A DNA stretch of 64,000 nucleotides, taken from NCBI RefSeq assembly GCF_003952425.1, contig NZ_CP034449.1, positions 6,994,001-7,058,000 of the forward strand. The letters are read 5' to 3'. This stretch comes from Mesorhizobium sp. M2A.F.Ca.ET.046.03.2.1. Its GTDB lineage: Bacteria > Pseudomonadota > Alphaproteobacteria > Rhizobiales > Rhizobiaceae. Of the stretch, positions 1 through 7,585 are shown one piece after another (position 1 is the first letter of the stretch; every line of letters begins with the position of its first letter). Under the pieces are notes generated by a model. The model was not told the origin of the DNA and did not search any database. It saw nothing but the letters and a program-made list of their open reading frames with translations. Position numbers and translations under genes: made by a program.

Positions 1-225
1 ACGGCTTTCGCCTTGCCGGGCAGGAAGGACATCGACAGCCAACTCGTCGGGGGCGCCGCGCTGTTCGGCATCGGCTGGGGCATTGCGGGCTTTTGCCCAG
101 GCGGCGCCATCCCGGCGCTCGGCCTTGGCCGCGCGGAGACGCTGATCTTCGTCGGCGCGATGGTGGCGGGCATCGCGGTGGGGCGCTTGGCCAGGACCCG
201 GCTTGCCCGCCTGGCGACCACATAG
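1..225 (+). CDS. YeeE/YedE family transporter, C-terminal part (5' end outside window)
   Basis: The reading frame is open from the first base and ends at a TAG at 223-225, so only about 74 C-terminal residues are present. They contain two hydrophobic segments, and the glycine-rich stretch GFCPGGAIPALG is typical of YeeE/YedE (DUF6691) membrane proteins. These proteins are linked to thiosulfate or other sulfur-compound uptake and sit in the inner membrane. The next gene encodes a rhodanese-like sulfur transferase, which fits a sulfur-handling pair. The family call rests on this motif and the context. Confidence 0.75.
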   Translation, partial: TAFALPGRKDIDSQLVGGAALFGIGWGIAGFCPGGAIPALGLGRAETLIFVGAMVAGIAVGRLARTRLARLATT

Positions 226-316
226 GAAATCTCCACCGCAGTGGTTGCCCGCCGGTCCGGGGAGTGACAGAACTGCGCCCAAGCCAACAGGCGCCTAGGA
301 TTGCGAGGACGACATC

Positions 317-655
317 ATGGAATACCGCCAGATCAGCGACGACTATTCGGTCTCCGGCCAGATCCAGCCGCAGGACATCGCCGCCATCAAGGACGCCGGC
401 TTCAAGAGCGTGATCTGCAACCGGCCGGATGACGAGCAGCCTGGCCAGCCCACTGCCGACAGCGTCAAGGCCGCGGCCGAGGCGGCGGGGCTGGCGTTCC
501 GCTACATTCCGGTCATCAGCGGCCAGATCACCATGAACAATGTCGAGGACCAGGCCGCCGCGCTCGACGAGCTCGAAGGGCCGGTCTTCGCCTATTGCCG
601 CTCGGGCGCGCGCTGCACCAATCTTTACGGCCTGATCCAGCAGCAGCGGGGTTAA
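317..655 (+). CDS. TIGR01244 / BLH-type sulfur transferase (DUF442)
   Basis: This 112-residue cytosolic protein has a phosphatase/rhodanese-like fold. The active-site loop CRSGARC near the C-terminus gives the catalytic cysteine in a CxxxxR cradle. The N-terminal DDYSVSGQ and the internal PDDEQPGQP are hallmarks of the beta-lactamase-hydrolase-like (BLH, DUF442) domain. In other rhizobia this domain is fused to or located beside YeeE/YedE proteins and persulfide dioxygenases in sulfide detoxification. The stop codon overlaps the 3' end of the convergent Lrp gene by 4 bases. Confidence 0.85.
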   Translation: MEYRQISDDYSVSGQIQPQDIAAIKDAGFKSVICNRPDDEQPGQPTADSVKAAAEAAGLAFRYIPVISGQITMNNVEDQAAALDELEGPVFAYCRSGARCTNLYGLIQQQRG

Positions 656-1119
656 ATCGGCAGCGCGCCGGTTTCCTTGAGCGTCTCCAGCACGATCGCC
701 GTCTTCACGTGCTGCACGGATTCATGCGGCAGCAGAACGCCGTTGACGAACTCCGACAGTGATTTGAGATCGGGCGTCACCACCTTCAGGATGTAATCCA
801 TCTCGCCGGTCAGCGCGTGCGCCTCCTGCACCTCGGGCAGTCGCGCCACCAGTTCGCCGAAGCGGCGGGCATTGTCGCGGTTGTGGGTGGCCAGGGTCAC
901 CGAGATGACGTTGACCAGCGAAAAGCCGAGACGATCGCGGTTGAGCACGGCGCGGTAGCCCTTGATGTAGCCATCGTCCTCCAGCCGCTGGCGGCGGCGC
1001 GAGCATTGCGAGGGCGACAGGTTCACGCGCTCCGAAAGATCGTTGTTGGTGTATCGCGCGTCGTCCTGCAGAAGCGCCATTATCTTGCGGTCAAACTGAT
1101 CAAGGCGCGCATCATCCAT
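652..1119 (-). CDS. Lrp/AsnC family transcriptional regulator
   Basis: The protein has 155 residues when started at the ATG at 1119; the frame extends further upstream but only through atypical sequence. An N-terminal winged helix-turn-helix (about residues 20-50, with LSPSQCSRRRQRLEDDG as recognition region) is followed by the RAM ligand-binding domain (VQEAHALTGEMDYILKV). It is transcribed divergently from hpd, so it probably senses an aromatic amino acid and controls tyrosine breakdown. That role is inferred from position. A 15-base imperfect palindrome lies in the shared upstream region. Confidence 0.9.
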   Translation of the reverse strand: MDDARLDQFDRKIMALLQDDARYTNNDLSERVNLSPSQCSRRRQRLEDDGYIKGYRAVLNRDRLGFSLVNVISVTLATHNRDNARRFGELVARLPEVQEAHALTGEMDYILKVVTPDLKSLSEFVNGVLLPHESVQHVKTAIVLETLKETGALPI

Positions 1120-1136
1120 ACGTATTCCTCCACTCA

Positions 1137-1151
1137 TGCACAATTTGCGCA
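1137..1151. promoter_or_regulatory. Candidate Lrp operator between lrp-type gene and hpd
   Basis: TGCACAATTTGCGCA is symmetric at 12 of 15 positions. It has the length and AT centre of an Lrp-family site, and lies 18 bases before the regulator start and 107 bases before hpd. Further TGCGCA-like half sites follow at about 1153-1163. Confidence 0.4.
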
Positions 1152-1257
1152 CATGATGCGCATTATGGGCGACTGAATGCAAGCACCGTGCAGCGGCTTC
1201 GCGCTATCCTGATGAAAGATGGCCAAGCCCGGCCGCAACAGCTTTCGGAGGACTGCC

Positions 1258-2373
1258 ATGGGCCCCTTCCCGCACGACGCGCCACCCGCGAAAATCAGCA
1301 AGCAAAACCCGGCCGGCACCGACGGCTTCGAGTTTGTCGAATTCGCGCACCCCGAGCCCGCCAAGCTTGCCGAGCTGTTCACCCGCATGGGCTATACCGC
1401 AGTGGCCAAGCACCGGACCAAGGACATCACCGTCTGGCGCCAGGGCGACATCAACTATGTCGTCAATGCCGAGCCGGGCTCGCATGCGATGAAGTTCGTC
1501 GAGAAGCATGGCCCTTGCGCCGCCTCGATGGCCTGGCGCGTGGTCGATGCCAAACACGCCTTCGAGCACGCTGTCTCGAAGGGCGCGACGCCCTATGAAG
1601 GTACCAACAAGGCGCTCGACGTGCCGGCCATTGTCGGCATCGGCGGCTCGCTGCTCTACTTCATCGAAGCCTATGGCGAGAAGGGCTCGGCCTATGACGC
1701 GGAGTTCGAGTGGCTGGGCGAGCGCGACCCGAAGCCGGAAGGCGTCGGCTTCTATTATCTCGACCACCTCACCCACAATGTCTATCGCGGCAACATGGAC
1801 AAGTGGTGGGATTTCTACCGCGACCTGTTCGGCTTCAAGCAGATCCATTTCTTCGACATCGACGGCAAGATCACCGGCCTGGTGAGCCGCGCCATTACCT
1901 CGCCCTGCGGCAAGATCCGCATTCCGCTGAACGAATCCAAGGACGAGACCAGCCAGATCGCCGAGTACCTCAAGAAGTACAATGGCGAAGGCATCCAGCA
2001 TATCGCCGTCGGCACCGACGCCATCTACGAGGCAACCGACAAGCTGGCCGCCAATGGGCTGAAGTTCATGCCAGGCCCGCCCGACACCTATTACGAGATG
2101 TCGCATGAGCGCGTGCACGGCCATGACGAGCCGATCGAGCGCATGAAGAAGCACGGCATCCTGATCGACGGCGAAGGCGTGGTCGACGGCGGCATGACCA
2201 AGATCCTGCTGCAGATCTTCTCCAAAACCGTGATCGGCCCGATCTTCTTCGAGTTCATCCAGAGGAAGGGCGACGAAGGCTTTGGCGAAGGCAATTTCCG
2301 CGCCCTGTTCGAATCGATCGAGCAGGACCAGATCAAGCGCGGCGTGATCAAGCTGGACGGCAAGGCGGCGTAG
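1258..2373 (+). CDS. hpd: 4-hydroxyphenylpyruvate dioxygenase
   Basis: This 371-residue Fe(II) enzyme converts 4-hydroxyphenylpyruvate to homogentisate, the entry step of the homogentisate pathway. The iron ligands of the family are visible: H170 in DHLTHNV, H248 in QHIAV and E332 in FFEFIQR. Their spacing matches the Pseudomonas enzyme. I chose the ATG at 1258 because GGAGGA sits 5 bases before it; an in-frame ATG at 1219 has no comparable ribosome site. The homogentisate dioxygenase and fumarylacetoacetase genes lie 3 kb downstream on the other strand. Confidence 0.95.
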   Translation: MGPFPHDAPPAKISKQNPAGTDGFEFVEFAHPEPAKLAELFTRMGYTAVAKHRTKDITVWRQGDINYVVNAEPGSHAMKFVEKHGPCAASMAWRVVDAKHAFEHAVSKGATPYEGTNKALDVPAIVGIGGSLLYFIEAYGEKGSAYDAEFEWLGERDPKPEGVGFYYLDHLTHNVYRGNMDKWWDFYRDLFGFKQIHFFDIDGKITGLVSRAITSPCGKIRIPLNESKDETSQIAEYLKKYNGEGIQHIAVGTDAIYEATDKLAANGLKFMPGPPDTYYEMSHERVHGHDEPIERMKKHGILIDGEGVVDGGMTKILLQIFSKTVIGPIFFEFIQRKGDEGFGEGNFRALFESIEQDQIKRGVIKLDGKAA

Positions 2374-2408
2374 GCGATCCGATTCGGATGTCTTGCGATG
2401 CGATCAAT

Positions 2409-2430
2409 TATGACCTAAATTATGGTCATA
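2409..2430. promoter_or_regulatory. Inverted repeat upstream of toxin-antitoxin pair, probable autoregulatory operator
   Basis: A perfect 7-base inverted repeat, TATGACC and GGTCATA, is separated by 8 AT-rich bases. It ends 13 bases before the antitoxin ATG. Phd/VapB antitoxins usually repress their own operon through such palindromes. Confidence 0.5.
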
Positions 2431-2443
2431 AAGGGTCGCATCC

Positions 2444-2668
2444 ATGAATGTCTCCATCGCCGAAGCCAAGGCCAAATTGTCGGAACTCGTAAGCCGCGCG
2501 GAAGCCGGCGAGGAGATCGTGCTTACGCGCCATGGCAGGGTTGCCGCGCGTATTGTACCTCCGGAGGTGGTCGAACCGCTTCCGCGTATCGGCGCCCTGA
2601 AGGGCAAGATCTGGATTGCGGACGACTTTGACGAACTCGGTCCCGAATGGGACGAGTACGTCAAATGA
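2444..2668 (+). CDS. Phd/YefM-type antitoxin of a VapBC-like pair
   Basis: This 74-residue protein has the N-terminal Phd/YefM DNA-binding fold, including SIAEAKAKLSELV and LTRHGRVAARIVP. The acidic C-terminus (DDFDELGPEWDEYVK) is the expected toxin-neutralising tail. The antitoxin binds the PIN toxin encoded immediately downstream, with a 4-base ATGA overlap, and represses the shared promoter. The pair separates hpd from the fahA-hmgA gene set. Confidence 0.9.
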   Translation: MNVSIAEAKAKLSELVSRAEAGEEIVLTRHGRVAARIVPPEVVEPLPRIGALKGKIWIADDFDELGPEWDEYVK

Positions 2669-3042
2669 CGACAGGTCCGTTTCTCGCCGACACGCATATT
2701 ATCCTCTGGTCGATTTCGGACGATCGACGTCTCAGCGAACAGCACCGTGCCATCCTGAACTCCGAAGCGGTGGTGTTCGCGAGCGCGGCAAGCGTTTGGG
2801 AAATCGCCATCAAACGATCAATTGGAAAACTTCAGGCGCCAGATGACCTGCCGGCATTGCTTCCGAGGATGCGGTTTCAGCCCCTCGCCGTTACCTTGCT
2901 GCATGCGCACGCAGTCGGCGATCTACCTTCTCACCATGGCGACCCGTTCGATAGGTTGCTAATTGCACAGGCGCAGATAGAGAACCTGACGATCCTGACA
3001 TCCGACTCGCATTTCGCTCGGTACAACGTTGCGCTAGCTTAA
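2665..3042 (+). CDS. PIN-domain toxin (VapC-like ribonuclease)
   Basis: The protein has 125 residues from the ATG that overlaps the antitoxin stop. Acidic residues expected in the PIN active site are present: D9 in LADTH, E46 in VWEIAIK, D93/D96 in GDPFDRLLIAQA and D114 in LTSDSHF. PIN toxins of this class cleave RNA, often tRNA or rRNA, when freed from the antitoxin. Its end overlaps the 3' end of the convergent DinB gene by 4 bases. All key residues are intact, so the toxin is probably functional. Confidence 0.9.
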   Translation: MTTGPFLADTHIILWSISDDRRLSEQHRAILNSEAVVFASAASVWEIAIKRSIGKLQAPDDLPALLPRMRFQPLAVTLLHAHAVGDLPSHHGDPFDRLLIAQAQIENLTILTSDSHFARYNVALA

Positions 3043-3587
3043 CTTTCCAGCCCCAACCGCTCGACTTCGTCCCTCCTCAGCTTGATGTCGTAGTCGAGCA
3101 GAAACTCATCCAATTGCGGCGGCGCTACCGACGTGCCGGAGAGCATGGCATGCACTTGGCCGCGGTGATGGATGTCGTGCAGGAAGACATGGGCGAGGAT
3201 GTCGCCGATGCGCTCGGGGATCAGGCCGTCCTCGCGCCGGTCGGTTATGACTCGACGGTCGAGATCGGCTTCCGACAAGCCATCGCAGTAGGCGACAAGC
3301 TTGCGGTCGAAATTGGCCTGTGCCGCCGCCAGGCTTGCCGCATCGTCGAACGGAACGAAGTTGTCGTAGGCCGCCGCGCCGAGGCCGCCATCGGTCAGGA
3401 AATCGAGATAGAGACGGTCGACCGCGAGGATATGGTTGAGCGTTTCCCTGATCGATGGAAAGAAGCTGACGCGCTCGGCCTCAAACTCGCCGGGCTGCAT
3501 CGCCAGCACGGCGCGGTAGAGCCGGTCATTCGACCACAGATTGTTGCGAGCCATGCGGCGCAGATGCTCGAGCAGGGTCACCTTCAC
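3039..3587 (-). CDS. DinB-fold metalloprotein in homogentisate operon
   Basis: This 182-residue four-helix protein belongs to the DinB / mycothiol-dependent maleylpyruvate isomerase superfamily. The candidate divalent-metal histidines are H52 (LNHILAVDR) and those in HVFLHDIHHRGQVHAML (H133, H137, H141). Its ATG overlaps the fahA stop by 4 bases, so it is the last gene of the hmgA-MBL-fahA operon. No glutathione-dependent maleylacetoacetate isomerase gene is present in this locus, and a DinB-fold isomerase is known for the analogous maleylpyruvate step. I therefore suggest this protein could supply the missing isomerase. That is inference; a general thiol transferase role is the alternative. 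Confidence 0.8.
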   Translation of the reverse strand: MKVTLLEHLRRMARNNLWSNDRLYRAVLAMQPGEFEAERVSFFPSIRETLNHILAVDRLYLDFLTDGGLGAAAYDNFVPFDDAASLAAAQANFDRKLVAYCDGLSEADLDRRVITDRREDGLIPERIGDILAHVFLHDIHHRGQVHAMLSGTSVAPPQLDEFLLDYDIKLRRDEVERLGLES

Positions 3588-4597
3588 CCCTCGTATTTCT
3601 CGACCTTCTGCTCGATGGCGCCGAAGATCGAGTGGCCTGCCTTGTCCTTCATCTCGATGCGCACCGTGTCGCCGAAAAGCAGGAACGGCGTCTTTGGCTC
3701 GCCGCTCTCGATGGTCTCGATCATGCGCAGTTCGGCGATGCAGGAATAGCCGGCGCCGCCGGCCCAGACAGGTTTGCCCGGCCCGCCATTCAGCTTGTTG
3801 GAAACGGTGCCGGAGCCGATGATGGTGCCGGCGGCAAGCGGCCGGGTTTTCGCGGCATGCGCGATCAATGCCGGAAAATCGAAGGTCATGTCGACGCCGG
3901 CATTGGCGCGGCCGAAGGGCTTGCCGTTGAGATCGGCGAGCAGCGGCAGGCTGACCTTGCCGCCATCCCAGGCATCGCCCAGTTCGTCGGGTGTGACAGC
4001 GACCGGTGAGAAGGCCGATGACGGTTTCGACTGGAAGAAGCCGAAGCCTTTGGCCAGTTCCGGCCCGGTGATGGCGCGCAGCGTCACGTCGTTGACCAGC
4101 ATGACGAGGCGGATCGCCTCCCTCGCCTCTTCCAGGCTCGCGCCCATCGGCACGTCGTCGACGACGACCGCAACCTCGGCCTCCATGTCGATGCCGAAGG
4201 CTTCATCGGCCATGCGGATCGGATCGCGCGGGGGAACAAAACTATCCGAGCCGCCCTGGTAGATCAGCGGATCGGTCCAGAAGCTTGCCGGCATCTCGGC
4301 GCCGCGCGCCTTCCGCACCAGCTCGACATGATTCACATAGGCCGAGCCGTCCGCCCATTGATAGGCCCGCGGCAACGGCGAATGCGCGTTGTGTTCGTGG
4401 AAACGCTCCGACGGGACGGCGTTGGTCTCGAGCGATTCCGCCAACGTCGCGAGATGCGGGGCAATGCGGCGCCAGTCGTCGAGCGCGGCCTGCAGCGTCG
4501 GCACCAGGAAGGAGGCATCGGTGAACCGCGTCAGATCGCGCGAGACCACGACAAGCTTCCCGTCGCGCGTCCCGTTCTTCAGTGTGGCAAGCTTCAT
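3584..4597 (-). CDS. fahA: Fumarylacetoacetate hydrolase family protein, probable fumarylacetoacetase
   Basis: The protein has 337 residues. The FAH fold is indicated by PLIYQGGSDSF, the metal-binding acidic region IDMEAEVAVVVDDV, and the C-terminal GSGTVSNKLNGGPGKP. The enzyme hydrolyses fumarylacetoacetate to fumarate and acetoacetate, the last step of homogentisate breakdown. The start codon overlaps the MBL-fold gene stop (ATGA) and the stop overlaps the DinB gene start, which indicates translational coupling. Location beside hmgA makes fumarylacetoacetase more likely than another FAH-family activity. Confidence 0.9.
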   Translation of the reverse strand: MKLATLKNGTRDGKLVVVSRDLTRFTDASFLVPTLQAALDDWRRIAPHLATLAESLETNAVPSERFHEHNAHSPLPRAYQWADGSAYVNHVELVRKARGAEMPASFWTDPLIYQGGSDSFVPPRDPIRMADEAFGIDMEAEVAVVVDDVPMGASLEEAREAIRLVMLVNDVTLRAITGPELAKGFGFFQSKPSSAFSPVAVTPDELGDAWDGGKVSLPLLADLNGKPFGRANAGVDMTFDFPALIAHAAKTRPLAAGTIIGSGTVSNKLNGGPGKPVWAGGAGYSCIAELRMIETIESGEPKTPFLLFGDTVRIEMKDKAGHSIFGAIEQKVEKYEG

Positions 4598-5481
4598 GCG
4601 GTTTCCTCTCCTTGCGCGGCTTTGGCGCCGCTTAGTTGTACAACAAGGCCGTCGCGGGCGATCGTCAAGTCACCCGGCCAAGTTTTCCTGACAGCGGCGA
4701 CCCAATCGGCTTCGCCGATGGCTGGATCGTCGGCCGGAATGAGATGGTTGAGCACCAACCGCCGCACACCGGCATCGCTGGCGATGCGGCCGGCATCCTC
4801 GGCGAGGCTGTGGCTGGCGAAGAGGTGCTCGCGCAGCCGCGCGCCGTTGCCGGTCCGGGCGACCAGCCTTTCCACACCTTCTTCCAGCATGGCCTCATGG
4901 ACGAGAATGTCGGCCTCTTTGGCAAAGCCGGCCAGCGGCGGAAAGAAGGCCGTGTCGGCGGAAAAAACTACGCTTCTACCGCCATGCTCGAAACGCAACG
5001 CAAAACAGTCGGTCACCGGCGGATGGTCGACGCGCAGCGCCGTCACTGTCAGTCCTTCCTCCTCCAGGATGGCGCCCTCGCCGAATTCCTTGATGGAGAC
5101 CAGTTCGCGGATATCCGGCCGGCCCTCGTCCACGATGCGGATCCCGATGTCGAATTCCATCGCCCGGCAGAAATGCCGCCAGTAGTCCTGTGTGCCGGGT
5201 GGGCCGAAAACGGTCATCGGCGTCGTCAACCCCGCTGTCCAAGCGGTGTGGATCAGCGGCCCGAGTTCCAAAATATGGTCCGAATGAAGGTGCGTGATGA
5301 AGATCAGGTCAAGCGCCCTGAGGCTGACGCCGGCATCGACCAGACCGCGCGTGACGCCGAGCCCGCAATCGACGACGATGTCACGCTCGCCGATCTGAAG
5401 GAGCGATGAGCTCGGCCATGGCCCGCCCGGACGCAACGCCGGGCCGCCCTTGGAACCCAGAAGCACCAGCCTGTCGCTCAT
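4594..5481 (-). CDS. MBL-fold metallo-hydrolase (RNase Z-like)
   Basis: This 295-residue metallo-beta-lactamase-fold hydrolase carries the zinc motif HLHSDH at residues 64-69. Later motifs include FSADTAFFPP and HEAMLEEGV, with a C-terminal histidine in VLNHLIP. It resembles the ribonuclease Z/arylsulfatase-like branch but sits inside a homogentisate operon, 10 bases after hmgA and overlapping fahA. Its substrate is unknown; a lactone or thioester hydrolase acting on a side product of ring cleavage would fit the position. Confidence 0.85.
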   Translation of the reverse strand: MSDRLVLLGSKGGPALRPGGPWPSSSLLQIGERDIVVDCGLGVTRGLVDAGVSLRALDLIFITHLHSDHILELGPLIHTAWTAGLTTPMTVFGPPGTQDYWRHFCRAMEFDIGIRIVDEGRPDIRELVSIKEFGEGAILEEEGLTVTALRVDHPPVTDCFALRFEHGGRSVVFSADTAFFPPLAGFAKEADILVHEAMLEEGVERLVARTGNGARLREHLFASHSLAEDAGRIASDAGVRRLVLNHLIPADDPAIGEADWVAAVRKTWPGDLTIARDGLVVQLSGAKAAQGEETA

Positions 5482-5491
5482 CGGGCGAGCC

Positions 5492-6805
5492 TCAAGACCA
5501 ATCGCCCTCCGGGGTGCCGTTGAAACGCTTCTTCAGGTCGGCCCAGCAGTCGATGTAGTTCTCCTGCAAGGTTCCGAGTTCCGCGGCATAGCGCGTCAGC
5601 ATCTGGGGAAATCGGGTCTCGAACATGAAGGCCATGGTGTTGTCGAGCTTGACCGGCTTCAACTCGGCGCGGGTGGCTTTCTCGAAGCCGGAAGCATCCG
5701 GCCCATGCGCCAGCATCTGATTGTGCAGGCTGATGCCGCCCGGCACAAAGCCCTCTTCCTTGGCGTCGTACTGGCCATGGATCAGGCCCATGAACTCGCT
5801 CATGATGTTGCGGTGGTACCATGGCGGACGGAACGTGTCCTCTGCAACCAGCCAGCGCGGCGGGAAGATGACGAAGTCGACATTGGCCGTGCCCTCCTCG
5901 CCGCTCGGCGCCGTCAGCACGGTGAAAATAGACGGGTCCGGATGGTCGAACAGGATGGCTCCGACCGGCGAAAACGTAGCCAGATCATATTTGTAGGGCG
6001 CGTAGTTGCCGTGCCACGCGACGACATCGAGCGGCGAATGGCCAAGTTCGGTGACGTGGAAAGAGCCGCACCATTTGACGATGAGCCGGCACGGCGTCTC
6101 CTTCTCCTCGAACCAGGCGCAGGGCGTCTTGAAGTCGCGCGGATTGGCCAGGCAATTGGCGCCGATCGAGCCGCGGTCCGGCATGGTGAATTTGGCGCCA
6201 TAATTCTCGCAGACATAGCCGCGCGCCTCCTTGTCGGCGAGCTCGACCTTGAAGACCAGGCCGCGCGGCAGCACGGCGATCTCGCCGGGCCGAAGCTCGA
6301 TGACACCCATCTCGGTGACGAAGCGCAGCGCGCCGACCTGCGGCACGACCAGCAACTCGCCGTCGGCGTTGAAGAAATGGTCGTCGACCATCGAGCGGTT
6401 GGCGACATAGACATGCGCGGCCATGCCGGTTTGCCCGACAGCATCGCCGGCCGTGGTGAAGGTGCGCATGCCGGAGATGAAGTCCGTCGGCTCGGTGGGC
6501 ATGGGCGTCGGATTCCAGCGGTATTGGCCGAGCGCCAGCTCATGATCGCCGATGTTGGGGCCAGTCTTCCACAAGGGATAGCTCACGCCCTTGAAGCGGC
6601 CGGTGTGCTTCACGCTCGGGCGGATGCGGTAGAGCCACGAACGCTCATTGGTGCCGCGCGGCGCGGTGAAAGGCGAGCCGGAGAGCTGCTCGGCATAAAG
6701 CCCATAGGCAGGCCGCTGCGGCGAGTTGCGCCCCTGCGGCAGCGAGCCGGGCAGAGTCTCGGTCTCGAAGTCATTGCCGAAGCCCGGCATATATGAAAAG
6801 CCCAT
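5492..6805 (-). CDS. hmgA: Homogentisate 1,2-dioxygenase
   Basis: This 437-residue Fe(II) dioxygenase opens the homogentisate ring to give maleylacetoacetate. The N-terminus [15 protein letters not shown] and internal stretches such as [18 protein letters not shown] and FRPPWYHRN, which carry metal ligands, are diagnostic. The ATG at 6805 is chosen because GGGAGG lies 5 bases upstream; the in-frame ATG at 6838 would add an unusual 11-residue leader. It is the first gene of the hmgA-MBL-fahA-dinB operon and diverges from a MarR gene. Confidence 0.97.
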   Translation of the reverse strand: MGFSYMPGFGNDFETETLPGSLPQGRNSPQRPAYGLYAEQLSGSPFTAPRGTNERSWLYRIRPSVKHTGRFKGVSYPLWKTGPNIGDHELALGQYRWNPTPMPTEPTDFISGMRTFTTAGDAVGQTGMAAHVYVANRSMVDDHFFNADGELLVVPQVGALRFVTEMGVIELRPGEIAVLPRGLVFKVELADKEARGYVCENYGAKFTMPDRGSIGANCLANPRDFKTPCAWFEEKETPCRLIVKWCGSFHVTELGHSPLDVVAWHGNYAPYKYDLATFSPVGAILFDHPDPSIFTVLTAPSGEEGTANVDFVIFPPRWLVAEDTFRPPWYHRNIMSEFMGLIHGQYDAKEEGFVPGGISLHNQMLAHGPDASGFEKATRAELKPVKLDNTMAFMFETRFPQMLTRYAAELGTLQENYIDCWADLKKRFNGTPEGDWS

Positions 6806-6870
6806 CCGATCCTCCCTGATCCCGACGTCCAGCCTCACGGTGCTAGCCTGTCGGCGATGTTGACCAAACT

Positions 6871-6906
6871 GGTTTCATTTGTAACCATCGAAAATGTAAC
6901 TATCAA
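6871..6906 (-). promoter_or_regulatory. hmgA promoter with overlapping palindromic operator
   Basis: On the minus strand a TTGATA box (6906-6901) is followed, after exactly 17 bases, by TACAAA (6883-6878). A near-palindrome reading GGTTTCATTTGTAACC on the plus strand (6871-6886) covers the -10 box. The divergent MarR protein is the obvious candidate to bind there and block hmgA transcription. Confidence 0.5.
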
Positions 6907-6935
6907 CGCCGCGCTGCATCCCGGAGGAGCGCTTC

Positions 6936-7382
6936 ATGGAACCGGATATCCTGGATCTTGAAAGCTTTCTCCCGTACCGTCTCTACCAGCTGGCGGACAC
7001 CGTCAGCCGCGAGTTCTCCCGCATCTACAAGGAGCGCCACGGCCTGACGCGGCCGGAATGGCGCACGCTCTCAGGCCTCGGCCAGCGCGGCATGATGACG
7101 GCAACGGAGCTCGGAGAGCAGTCGGCCATGCACAAGACCAAGGTGTCGCGCGCCGTGGCCGAGCTGGAACGCCGGCGCTGGCTGACGCGCACGCCGGACG
7201 AGAAGGATCGGCGGGTCGAGCATCTTGCGCTGACCAAGGCGGGAGTTGCCGCCTATCGGGAAATGGTGCCGCTGGCGAAGGCGTTTGAAAGGGAGCTTCT
7301 GGGGAGGTTCAGCGCGGAGGAACGGGCGGCGATCGTGACGGGGATCGCGGCGCTGGAGGGGGCCTTGGAGGAAAAGGGCTGA
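6936..7382 (+). CDS. MarR family transcriptional regulator, likely controls hmgA operon
   Basis: This 148-residue winged-helix protein has the MarR core: GLTRPEWRTLSGL, then the recognition region ATELGEQSAMHKTKVSRAVAELE and the wing RTPDEKDRRVEHLALT. GGAGG lies 10 bases before the start. Divergence from hmgA, with a palindrome in the hmgA promoter, suggests a homogentisate- or aromatic-responsive repressor. The ligand cannot be read from the sequence. Confidence 0.92.
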   Translation: MEPDILDLESFLPYRLYQLADTVSREFSRIYKERHGLTRPEWRTLSGLGQRGMMTATELGEQSAMHKTKVSRAVAELERRRWLTRTPDEKDRRVEHLALTKAGVAAYREMVPLAKAFERELLGRFSAEERAAIVTGIAALEGALEEKG

Positions 7383-7397
7383 TAGGTTGGCGCGAGG

Positions 7398-7554
7398 CCC
7401 CCCTCTCTGTCCTGCCGGACATCTCCCCCTCTTGGGGGGAGATTAGATGTCACCCCGGCTTTCGCCAATCGGCAACATTGCAGGATGAGAGCCGGCGCCG
7501 AAACTGCCAATCTCCCCCCCTTGAGGGGAGATGTCCGGCAGGACAGAGAGGGGG
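7398..7554. repeat. Long palindromic repeat, copy A
   Basis: Two arms of about 46 bases (7398-7444 and 7509-7554) are near-perfect inverted repeats. Their centre carries the conserved blocks CCGGCTTTCGCCAATC and CTGCCAATC. A second copy, in the opposite orientation, lies at 24031-24188. It follows the MarR gene and precedes the 3' end of tdh, so it may also act as a transcription barrier between convergent genes. Confidence 0.85.
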
Positions 7555-7585
7555 CGAAGGAACTCGACGTTTCCTTAGAAGCCCC

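Noticed and set aside
5450..6796. Long plus-strand frame antisense to hmgA.
   Set aside because: No family features and it mirrors hmgA codon by codon; hmgA is unmistakable.
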